The notes under the pieces are model-generated. The model was given only the letters and a program-made list of their open reading frames with translations, ran no database searches and was not told the origin of the DNA. From assembly GCF_947492965.1 (NCBI RefSeq), contig NZ_CANLOZ010000004.1, positions 1 to 64,000 on the forward strand: 64,000 bases of DNA. The letters run 5' to 3'. The translations under genes and the position numbers were made by a program. This DNA is from an uncultured Aquimarina sp. GTDB taxonomy: Bacteria > Bacteroidota > Bacteroidia > Flavobacteriales > Flavobacteriaceae. This document shows, in pieces, positions 16,874 to 23,463 of the stretch. Every line of letters begins with the position of its first letter. The stretch's first letter is position 1.

Positions 16874-18271
16874 TTATATTTCTTCAGCAAGTTTTAATGC
16901 TTTGGTTAATGCTCCTAGTTTATTATATACTTCTTGTAGTTCGTTTTCTTCATTGGATTCGTTTACCAATCCCGCACCCGCTTGCCAATGCAGTGTATGA
17001 TTTTTACTCAAAAAAGTACGAATCATAATAGCGTGATTAAAGTTTCCGGAGAAATCCATGAATCCAATAGCGCCTCCGTAAAAGTCTCTGTTCACGGTTT
17101 CATATTTTTCGATGAGTTGCATTGCCATATGTTTTGGTGCGCCACTTAAAGTCCCTGCAGGAAAGGTATCTGCAACTACTTGCATTGTTGTGGTGTCTTT
17201 GTGTTTTTTACCAGTAACTTTACTAACTAAATGGATCACATGAGAGTAAAATTGTACTTCTCTATAGGTCTCTACTGTAACCTCACTACCGTTACGGCTT
17301 AAATCATTTCGTGCTAAATCTACCAGCATTACATGTTCAGCATTTTCCTTTTCGTCAGCAGAAAGTTTTTTTGCTAGTTCAGCGTCTTGCTCGTCATTAC
17401 CGGTTCGTTTAAATGTTCCTGCAATAGGATGTATCTCGGCAATTTCGTCTTTTACTACTAATTGAGCTTCTGGAGAGCTTCCGAAAATTTTAAAATCACC
17501 ATAATCAAAGTAGAATAGGTACGGAGATGGGTTGATACTTCGTAATGCACGATATACATTAAATTCATCTCCTTTGAATTTTTGAGAAAAACGTTTAGAC
17601 AATACTAATTGAAAAACATCTCCTCGTTGACAATGTTTTTTAGCTAGGGCTACATGTTCCTTATATTGCTCATCATCAAGATTAGAGGTGGTTTCATCAA
17701 CAGTACTAAAGTTGTAGGAAGCGAAGTTTTTTACATTTAAAAGAGATTCTATTTCTGCAATATTACTTTCTGATTCATAACAATGTGCAAAGATGTAGGC
17801 TTCATTATTAAAATGATTGATGGCAATGATATTTTGATAAACGGTGTATTGCATATCTGGTATATCTAAAGCACCTTCTTTTTTGGTAATACTGATATTC
17901 TCAAAATAGCGAACGGCATCATAAGCGATATAACCGAATAATCCATTATTAATGAATTTAAAATCGCTTTTAGAGGTTTTGAATTGCTGTCCAAAATTTT
18001 CAATAACCAAAGGAATGTTTGTCTCTTCTGTAATAGCGGTTTCTATGTGAGTTTTATCGGGGAAAGACTGATAGATGGTCTCATTTTCTATTTTGATGTT
18101 AGCAATTGGATTGCAACAGATATAGGAAAAACTGTTTTCATTTCCTCTATAATCACTACTTTCCAAAAGCAAACTATTAGGAAATCGATCTCTGATTTTT
18201 AGATAAACGCTTACCGGTGTAATGGTATCAGCCAGAATTTGTTTGAAATGTGTGGTTAATGTATAACTCAT
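16874..18271 (-). CDS. trpE: Anthranilate synthase component I
   Basis: The protein has 465 residues and converts chorismate to anthranilate. The N-terminal LLLESSDYRG is the region where tryptophan binds for feedback inhibition in this family. The catalytic core has FQLVLSKRFSQKF, FGSSPEAQLVV, HPIAGTFKRTGNDEQDAELAKKL, DEKENAEHVMLVDLARND and FPAGTLSGAPK. It is the first structural gene, about 50 bp after the attenuator terminator, so its expression should depend on the leader peptide. Confidence 0.97.
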   Translation of the reverse strand: MSYTLTTHFKQILADTITPVSVYLKIRDRFPNSLLLESSDYRGNENSFSYICCNPIANIKIENETIYQSFPDKTHIETAITEETNIPLVIENFGQQFKTSKSDFKFINNGLFGYIAYDAVRYFENISITKKEGALDIPDMQYTVYQNIIAINHFNNEAYIFAHCYESESNIAEIESLLNVKNFASYNFSTVDETTSNLDDEQYKEHVALAKKHCQRGDVFQLVLSKRFSQKFKGDEFNVYRALRSINPSPYLFYFDYGDFKIFGSSPEAQLVVKDEIAEIHPIAGTFKRTGNDEQDAELAKKLSADEKENAEHVMLVDLARNDLSRNGSEVTVETYREVQFYSHVIHLVSKVTGKKHKDTTTMQVVADTFPAGTLSGAPKHMAMQLIEKYETVNRDFYGGAIGFMDFSGNFNHAIMIRTFLSKNHTLHWQAGAGLVNESNEENELQEVYNKLGALTKALKLAEEI

Positions 18272-18318
18272 TTTAAATTTTGATATTTATATTTTAGAAT
18301 ACCCTTTGATTATGCCAA

Positions 18319-18352
18319 TAAAAAAAGGCTTGTCGTGATTTGACAAGCCTTT
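18319..18352 (-). terminator. trp operon attenuator terminator
   Basis: On the minus strand a perfect 11-bp stem, AAAGGCTTGTC paired with GACAAGCCTTT around a 6-7-nt loop, is followed by a run of T. It lies between the Trp leader peptide and trpE. The loop and descending arm contain TCACGAC (18332-18338), complementary to GTCGTGA in the end of the leader peptide gene (18387-18393), so an alternative antiterminator pairing is possible. Confidence 0.85.
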
Positions 18353-18381
18353 GATATGTTTACTTAACTATATGACAGGAG

Positions 18382-18444
18382 CTATCTCACGACGTTTTCG
18401 TTATAAGACAACCACCACCAAGTATTTGTTAAGATTAAATTCAT
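18382..18444 (-). CDS. trpL: trp operon leader peptide with three tandem Trp codons
   Basis: The 20-residue ORF is MNLILTNTWWWLSYNENVVR, with Trp at positions 9-11. It is followed 30 bases later by the terminator hairpin and then trpE. A ribosome stalled at the Trp codons would leave GTCGTGA (codons 18-20) free to pair with the terminator arm. A ribosome reaching the stop codon would cover it and let the terminator form. This is the classical logic of ribosome-mediated attenuation; the mechanism is inferred from sequence. Confidence 0.85.
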   Translation of the reverse strand: MNLILTNTWWWLSYNENVVR

Positions 18445-18461
18445 TTTTTATTTAATTGGCT

Positions 18462-18469
18462 CAAATATA
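18462..18469 (-). promoter_or_regulatory. Promoter -7 element of the trp operon
   Basis: On the minus strand TATATTTG matches TAnnTTTG exactly, 17 bases before the leader peptide ATG. A TTTTTTG (18486-18492) lies 16 bases upstream and could be the -33 element, though the spacing is slightly short. Confidence 0.55.
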
Positions 18470-18499
18470 TAAATTAATTACAATTCAAAAAATAAAAAA

Positions 18500-19066
18500 T
18501 TACATTTTTAAGTTTACTGCTAATTCGAACTCATCGTTAATAGCCTTATCGCCTAGGTTGTCGAAGAAACTACCAGATCCATATTTAATATCGTATTTAG
18601 TTCTATCAATGCTAAGAGTAGTACTTGCGGAGCTTCCCTTTACGGCAAGATCGAAGGTTATTGGGTTGGTTTTCCCCTTGATGGTAAGGTCACCAGCTAT
18701 TTTATAGCCATTTGCTATTTTTGTTGCTTTTTTGATAACTAATTTGGCTGTCGCGTAATTGTTTACTCCAAAAAAGTCATCAGAACTTAAATGACCTTCG
18801 AGTTTTTCTTTTCCTTTTCCAGCTTCAAGATCTGTTACTTGAATTGATGTCATGTCTACAGCAAATTCTCCTCCAGTTAACTCCTTGTTAGTGAAAGTCA
18901 AGAATCCGCTAGAAAAATTAAGTGTTCCTGTATGTTGACCAGTGATCTTTTTTCCTGTCCATTCTATAGTGCTTTCAGCAACATTGATCTTTTTTTGTTG
19001 CGCAATTGAAGATGCTGTAATGAATACAATAGATGCGAAAATTACTAATTTAAGCTTGGTTTTCAT
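18500..19066 (-). CDS. YceI-like periplasmic lipid-binding family protein
   Basis: The protein has 188 residues with signal peptide (MKTKLKLVIFASIVFITASSIAQQ). The lipocalin-like YceI domain covers the rest: STIEWTGKKITGQHTGTLNFSSG, GGEFAVDMTSIQVTDL, GHLSSDDFFGVNNYATA and GDLTIKGKTNPITFDL. Members bind isoprenoid-like lipids in the periplasm, and the physiological role is often unclear. It lies 41 bp downstream of a MarR gene on the same strand and is probably co-transcribed with and controlled by it. Confidence 0.92.
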   Translation of the reverse strand: MKTKLKLVIFASIVFITASSIAQQKKINVAESTIEWTGKKITGQHTGTLNFSSGFLTFTNKELTGGEFAVDMTSIQVTDLEAGKGKEKLEGHLSSDDFFGVNNYATAKLVIKKATKIANGYKIAGDLTIKGKTNPITFDLAVKGSSASTTLSIDRTKYDIKYGSGSFFDNLGDKAINDEFELAVNLKM

Positions 19067-19107
19067 GATTTTGAAATATTAGTGATTATTAAATTGTGAT
19101 TACTTGT

Positions 19108-19560
19108 TTAACTTCTTAGTTTGTTTAATAATGTATTAAAGGTAATTAATTCTTGCTCTGTAAGATTAGAGGTAATCTTTTGTTCTAATCCTTCTACTGC
19201 AATACTAGTTTGATCTAAAAAACCAATACCAAGAGGTGTAATAGTGATCTCTACCTTTCTTCTGTTTGATGGGCAAATAGTTCTATTTACGTAACCTTTA
19301 GATATTAATTTGTCAACCAGTCTGGTTGTGTTACTCATTTTACTTACCATGCGTTCTTGAATCGTCGATAGATTTGATGGTTTTCCTTTTTGTCCTTTCA
19401 GGATTCGTAAAACATTAAATTGTTGGATAGAGATATCAAAAGGTTTTAAAACTGCATGAATCTGATCATTAATAATACTATTTGTGTAAAATAAATTGAT
19501 CACTGCTTTTTTTGATAGTGGTAAAGATGCATTAGTTTTTATGATATCTTCAATATTCAT
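19108..19560 (-). CDS. MarR family transcriptional regulator
   Basis: The protein has 150 residues from the ATG at 19560 (MNIEDIIKTNASLPLSKKAV). An in-frame ATG at 19587 is possible but lies inside the operator and gives an unlikely leader. The winged helix-turn-helix spans about residues 40-110 (ISIQQFNVLRILKG, ERMVSKMSNTTRLVDKLISKGYVNR, KVEITITPLG). Such proteins bind palindromes as dimers and release on ligand binding. A 10-bp inverted repeat covers its own promoter and start, so autorepression and control of the following yceI-like gene are likely. Confidence 0.9.
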   Translation of the reverse strand: MNIEDIIKTNASLPLSKKAVINLFYTNSIINDQIHAVLKPFDISIQQFNVLRILKGQKGKPSNLSTIQERMVSKMSNTTRLVDKLISKGYVNRTICPSNRRKVEITITPLGIGFLDQTSIAVEGLEQKITSNLTEQELITFNTLLNKLRS

Positions 19561-19590
19561 TTGTATATACAATTGTTGTTTATACAAATG
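19558..19590. promoter_or_regulatory. Operator-like inverted repeat overlapping the marR promoter and start
   Basis: CATTTGTATA (19558-19567) and TATACAAATG (19581-19590) form a perfect 10-bp inverted repeat with a 13-bp spacer. The outer arm overlaps a TAnnTTTG -7 element (TACATTTG, minus strand 19592-19585), and the inner arm contains the marR start codon. Confidence 0.7.
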
Positions 19591-19778
19591 TATAGATTTT
19601 ACCTTTTAAGAAAATTAAAAGAGATACTAATTCTTTGTTAAAATTATTATGGATACAATGGTAAATACTATTATTGTCAAATTAACCTAAGTTCTAGAAT
19701 CCTAAAATTATCTATATGAATTATTTAAACCTTGTTAATTTCCTTTTAGGTAATAACACGTTTTAATATTTTAGTATA

Positions 19779-20300
19779 ATGCGAAAATTGGTCTTATATA
19801 TAGGATTAGCGATATTGTTATCGAATTGTAAAGGAGAACAACAGATAGCTATTGAAGCTTCTAATGTTTTTTCTGACAAAGGGGTAGAGATACCTGTGTA
19901 CGATTTTGAAAACTTCGAACATCTTCTGAATATTGATGATGGGAAAACACGTGTCATTAATTTTTGGGCAACGTGGTGTAAACCTTGTGTAGCAGAGCTT
20001 CCTTATTTCGAGCTTATTAATAGTAGATATCCAAATAAAGAGGTGGAAGTAATACTAGTAAGTTTAGACTTACCGAATCATGTAGAGTCTAAGCTGATTC
20101 CTTTCGTTAAAAAACAACGCATACAAAGTAAAATAGTATTATTGGATGATCCGGATGCCAATAACTGGATTCCTAAAGTAAATGAAAATTGGTCAGGTTC
20201 TATCCCTGCAACTATAATATACAAAGGAAATACTTCAAATTTTTATGAACGCTCTTTTACGTATGACGAATTAGAGAGAGAACTTAAAAAAATATTATGA
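19779..20300 (+). CDS. TlpA-like thioredoxin-fold lipoprotein
   Basis: The protein has 173 residues. The lipobox (LAILLSNC) gives a lipoprotein with Cys17. The thioredoxin domain carries the redox motif WATWCKPCVAELPYF, and the cis-Pro follows in GSIPATIIY. It is a membrane-anchored periplasmic thiol-disulfide oxidoreductase of the TlpA/ResA type. It starts a run of four same-strand redox or sulfur-related genes, though the spacing allows separate promoters. Confidence 0.92.
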   Translation: MRKLVLYIGLAILLSNCKGEQQIAIEASNVFSDKGVEIPVYDFENFEHLLNIDDGKTRVINFWATWCKPCVAELPYFELINSRYPNKEVEVILVSLDLPNHVESKLIPFVKKQRIQSKIVLLDDPDANNWIPKVNENWSGSIPATIIYKGNTSNFYERSFTYDELERELKKIL

Positions 20301-20303
20301 TAA

Positions 20304-20311
20304 TATTTTTG
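20304..20311 (+). promoter_or_regulatory. -7 promoter element before the redoxin gene
   Basis: TATTTTTG fits TAnnTTTG, 37 bases before the ATG at 20349. No clear -33 element. Confidence 0.35.
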
Positions 20312-20348
20312 GGCTTGGATATCAGAAAAACTTAATAACGCAAACAAA

Positions 20349-20975
20349 ATGAAAACTTTAAAAATTTTAGTGGTAGTAGTCCTAGTAATTGCAGTAAGTG
20401 CATTTGCTATTGATAAAGTTAATGTAAATGAAGCTGATAAAGGCTATGCAATAGGTGATACTGCTACGGATTTTAAATTGAAAAATATTGATGATAAGAT
20501 GGTTTCTTTAGAGGATTATAAAGACGCCAAAGGGTTTATCGTTATTTTTACGTGTAACCATTGTCCTTATTCTGTTGCATACGAAGATAGAATTATCGAA
20601 TTGGATAAGAAATTCAAGACAAAAGGATATCCTGTTATCGCTATCAATCCTAATAATCCTAAAGCTTATCCAACGGATAGTTTTGATGAAATGAAGGTTC
20701 GCGCAAAAGAGAAAGGATTTACATTCCCTTACTTATTTGACGATGGTCAAAAGATCTATCCACAATATGGAGCAACTAAAACACCTCACGTTTATATCTT
20801 AGAAAAAACAGGAACTGGCAATTTAGTGCGTTATATTGGTGCGATTGATAATAATTATAAAGATGCTGTTGCTGCAGATAAAAAGTATGTAGAAGATGCA
20901 GTAAATGCCTTGTTAAAAGGAGAAAAAATTGCCATAGAGACTACCAAAGCAATTGGTTGTAGCATTAAAGCTTAA
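20349..20975 (+). CDS. Secreted thioredoxin-fold redoxin (AhpC/TSA-like)
   Basis: The protein has 208 residues with an N-terminal signal or anchor (LKILVVVVLVIAVSAFA). The redoxin domain has FTCNHCPYSVAYEDRI (CxxC as CNHC) and VIAINPNNP, with the cis-Pro in KTPHVYIL. The CNHCPY variant is typical of a Bacteroidota and cyanobacterial group annotated as thioredoxin family or peroxiredoxin-like proteins. It is a likely periplasmic thiol oxidoreductase; substrate unknown. Confidence 0.85.
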   Translation: MKTLKILVVVVLVIAVSAFAIDKVNVNEADKGYAIGDTATDFKLKNIDDKMVSLEDYKDAKGFIVIFTCNHCPYSVAYEDRIIELDKKFKTKGYPVIAINPNNPKAYPTDSFDEMKVRAKEKGFTFPYLFDDGQKIYPQYGATKTPHVYILEKTGTGNLVRYIGAIDNNYKDAVAADKKYVEDAVNALLKGEKIAIETTKAIGCSIKA

Positions 20976-21033
20976 TTAAAGAAAAGCCGATATAATTACG
21001 ATTAATATTCTCGTAGAATTCATCCTTGTGACT

Positions 21034-21041
21034 TATATTTG
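21034..21041 (+). promoter_or_regulatory. -7 promoter element before the rhodanese genes
   Basis: TATATTTG matches TAnnTTTG, 48 bases before the ATG at 21090. Confidence 0.45.
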
Positions 21042-21089
21042 TAAGGAATTACTAATCTTTACGTACAATTAAATAAACGAAACTATACA

Positions 21090-21404
21090 ATGGCCGAAGA
21101 TATAACTCAAGATCAATGGGAAGATCTAATTGCTAAAGACGATAATGCAGTAATTTTGGATGTTAGAACCGAAGAAGAAGTAGAAGATGGTTTTATTCCA
21201 AATATGCTGAATATAGACATAAGAAAAGGGCAAGGTTTTCTGGATGAGATCGAAAAATTAGACAAATCAAAAAATTATTATGTCTACTGTAGATCTGGAG
21301 GTCGTAGCGCTCAGGCCTGTACGCTGATGAATCAAATGGGATTCGAAACCACATATAACTTACTTGGCGGATTTATGAATTGGGATGGTGAAGTTGCTGA
21401 ATAA
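21090..21404 (+). CDS. Cytoplasmic rhodanese-like domain protein
   Basis: The 104-residue single rhodanese domain has DVRTEEEVEDGFIPNMLNID and the active loop YCRSGGRSAQAC with the persulfide-forming Cys. LLGGFMNWDGEV closes the fold. There is no signal peptide. It probably carries sulfane sulfur. The next gene, 15 bp downstream, encodes a lipoprotein rhodanese, so the pair would act on both sides of the membrane. Confidence 0.93.
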   Translation: MAEDITQDQWEDLIAKDDNAVILDVRTEEEVEDGFIPNMLNIDIRKGQGFLDEIEKLDKSKNYYVYCRSGGRSAQACTLMNQMGFETTYNLLGGFMNWDGEVAE

Positions 21405-21419
21405 AAATCACTCATACGT

Positions 21420-21818
21420 ATGAAAATTAAAACAATAGCCATCGCGATGATCTTTTCTGTGTTATTTATCAACTGTAAAGATCAGAATAAAGATACGGCA
21501 ATAGTGGAGCTTATTACCGTAGAGGAAATGGATTCCTTGTTAGAAATGGAGAAAGTACAGCTGGTGGATGTAAGAACTCCTCAAGAATATGCTGATGGAC
21601 ATATCGAAGGTGCTATTAATATTGATTTTACGGATGAGAATTTTGAAACTTTATTATCCGAAGTTGATAAAACTAAACCTGTGGCTGTCTATTGTGGTCG
21701 TGGAGGTAGAAGCGGTAAATGTTCTGCTTATATGAAAAAGGCTGGATTTACCAAGATCTATGATCTCGATGGTGGTATTACCGAATGGAAATATAAAGGA
21801 AAACCTGTTACAAAATAA
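21420..21818 (+). CDS. Rhodanese-like domain lipoprotein
   Basis: The protein has 132 residues, with lipobox MIFSVLFINC and then a rhodanese domain (DVRTPQEYADGHIEGAINID, active loop YCGRGGRSGKC, LDGGITEWKYKGKPV). It is likely periplasmic and membrane-anchored, and is a paralog of the preceding cytoplasmic protein. A bidirectional terminator follows. Confidence 0.93.
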   Translation: MKIKTIAIAMIFSVLFINCKDQNKDTAIVELITVEEMDSLLEMEKVQLVDVRTPQEYADGHIEGAINIDFTDENFETLLSEVDKTKPVAVYCGRGGRSGKCSAYMKKAGFTKIYDLDGGITEWKYKGKPVTK

Positions 21819-21824
21819 CAAATA

Positions 21825-21856
21825 AAAAAGGTTGCTAATTTTAGCAACCTTTTTTA
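21825..21856. terminator. Bidirectional terminator between rhodanese and subtilase genes
   Basis: AAAAAGGTTGCTAA pairs with TTAGCAACCTTTTT, with A and T tracts on both sides. It serves the convergent genes ending at 21818 and 21869. Confidence 0.85.
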
Positions 21857-21868
21857 TTAAAGATCAGA

Positions 21869-23314
21869 TTATTGAACAGCCTTTGCGACGTCTATTTTTC
21901 CGTATCCGTATCGATTGCTTCTATCAGGATAATATTCTCCTGCTTTTTGCATTTTTTCCAGAACTTCTTGCCTACTTAGATCTGGATTTTTTGCCCAAAC
22001 TAAAGCTGCGATTCCTGCGGTAGTAGCCGTAGCGATAGAAGATCCTCCAACTACATTTCTTACATCAGAGCTAAATCCTAAAACAGGCATAGTTCTATTA
22101 GAATCTGCATCTCTTTGCATAGCTACTGTAAAATCTATCTTTTTTCCATCATGACAAATCGAACATCTTTTTCCGTTTTCTTTTATTCCCGTTACAGCAA
22201 CGGTCTCTTTCATACTCGCTGGAAAAATAACAGCATACCAGTTAGTGAAAGTTGTTGATGTTCCTCCTGCAGCCACAATCATTTTATCCTTTGAATAAGC
22301 ATATTTTACAGCATCTTTTATGTTTCTTACGGTCCAAACCCAGCCAATGGACATGGAAATAATCTTAACATCTGGCATGTCTGCTAGTTCTTTTAGTGCT
22401 TTGCTAACAGCTTTTCTTTCTTTTCTGCTTTCCAGAAGTACATCTCCAGTTCCTCGGTATACAACAAGATCACAGTTATAAGCTACTCCTACAGGCATGG
22501 CGTCATCGTTTCGCGGAGATGCAATAGCAGCCGACATTGCTGTTCCATGTCCACAATCATCAAAAACAGAATCATCAAATGTTCCGAATTGTTTAACTGT
22601 TCGCCCGTTAGAAAATCCATCATTAAAATCACTTCCCAAGAATTTTTGTGATTGCGAAATTCCTGAATCGATTACTCCTACCGTAATTCCGCGTCCAGTA
22701 CTATATTCCCAAGCTTCAGGAATGTTATGAATGTCGAATGTCCATGGCACCCATGAATTAGGAGCGATAACACGATAGTCTTCTGGGTTAACTATTCTTC
22801 CTTCAAAAGCACATCCAAAGTTTTTTTCTTCAGGATCTGGTAAGAAATAGTTGTATTCACTCGGTTCTACATAACGAATATGGGATGCTTTTTTAATATT
22901 TTCAAGAGTCTCTTTTTTTGTAATTAGGACTTCAATATAGTTCAAGATTTCATCATCATGATTTAGGGATTTGGAAGTTTCTTGCTCCTCTGTCTCATCT
23001 ATGATTTCTAAAATTTTTGATTTTATATTAATGAGTCTGGTAGAACGGTTGTTAGAAAAGCTTTCACCCTCATTTCCGTAACCAATATTTAAATACCCTC
23101 CACTGTGTACTAAGGCACTCCACAAAATGTCAGTTGGGGTTTTGGTCCAATCGAGATCCCCATTTTTCTTGAGTTGATCAGAAATATAATTATTTATTTC
23201 TTCTATAGAATATAATTTTTGATTAGAGTTATTTTCTGGAATTTCTGTAATGTCGTCTTTTGAGCATGATAAGAATACGATAACCACAGAGATTATTAAA
23301 GTTATTTTTTTCAT
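21869..23314 (-). CDS. S8 family (subtilisin-like) serine peptidase lipoprotein
   Basis: The protein has 481 residues. The lipobox (VVIVFLSC) makes it a lipoprotein. Residues 20-150 are a prodomain-like region. The catalytic triad is in VGVIDSGIS (Asp), CGHGTAMSAAI (His) and GGSSIATATTAGIAALVWA (Ser), with the oxyanion Asn region replaced by VAAGGTSTTF. There is no T9SS C-terminal domain. It stands before the two peptidoglycan hydrolase genes on the same strand but is separated from them by 150 bp with a strong hairpin. Confidence 0.93.
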   Translation of the reverse strand: MKKITLIISVVIVFLSCSKDDITEIPENNSNQKLYSIEEINNYISDQLKKNGDLDWTKTPTDILWSALVHSGGYLNIGYGNEGESFSNNRSTRLINIKSKILEIIDETEEQETSKSLNHDDEILNYIEVLITKKETLENIKKASHIRYVEPSEYNYFLPDPEEKNFGCAFEGRIVNPEDYRVIAPNSWVPWTFDIHNIPEAWEYSTGRGITVGVIDSGISQSQKFLGSDFNDGFSNGRTVKQFGTFDDSVFDDCGHGTAMSAAIASPRNDDAMPVGVAYNCDLVVYRGTGDVLLESRKERKAVSKALKELADMPDVKIISMSIGWVWTVRNIKDAVKYAYSKDKMIVAAGGTSTTFTNWYAVIFPASMKETVAVTGIKENGKRCSICHDGKKIDFTVAMQRDADSNRTMPVLGFSSDVRNVVGGSSIATATTAGIAALVWAKNPDLSRQEVLEKMQKAGEYYPDRSNRYGYGKIDVAKAVQ

Positions 23315-23318
23315 TAGT

Positions 23319-23435
23319 ATGAAGTTTATGAGTTTGCATTTGTGTGGTTATCTGTGGTGGTGGAGTTGGTTTTTAATTTTGTTAGGTCACCTCCTTTCTT
23401 TTTTTATAAAGCCTAACCAATGGCTGCGATATTGA
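23319..23435 (+). CDS. Possible Trp-rich small ORF (leader-peptide-like), 38 codons
   Basis: The ORF from the ATG at 23319 encodes MKFMSLHLCGYLWWWSWFL and on, with five Trp in all. Its last codons form the first arm of a strong hairpin (AAGCCTAA 23409-23416 with TTAGGCTT 23436-23443, extended by CAAT/ATTG), the second arm starting right after the stop. This resembles a leader-peptide and attenuator layout, but no plus-strand gene follows and no T tract ends the hairpin. It also starts only 5 bp from the divergent subtilase start. It may be a relic or chance. Confidence 0.3.
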   Translation: MKFMSLHLCGYLWWWSWFLILLGHLLSFFIKPNQWLRY

Positions 23436-23443
23436 TTAGGCTT
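23409..23443. other. Strong inverted repeat between subtilase and amidase genes
   Basis: AAGCCTAA-C-CAAT and ATTG-A-TTAGGCTT form a 12-bp stem with one mismatch. Just upstream, CACCTCCTTTCT (23388-23399) is identical to the usual anti-Shine-Dalgarno end of 16S rRNA. No T tract follows on either strand, so it is not an obvious terminator. Confidence 0.5.
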
Positions 23444-23463
23444 GGTAGTCTGTAGATGAATTG

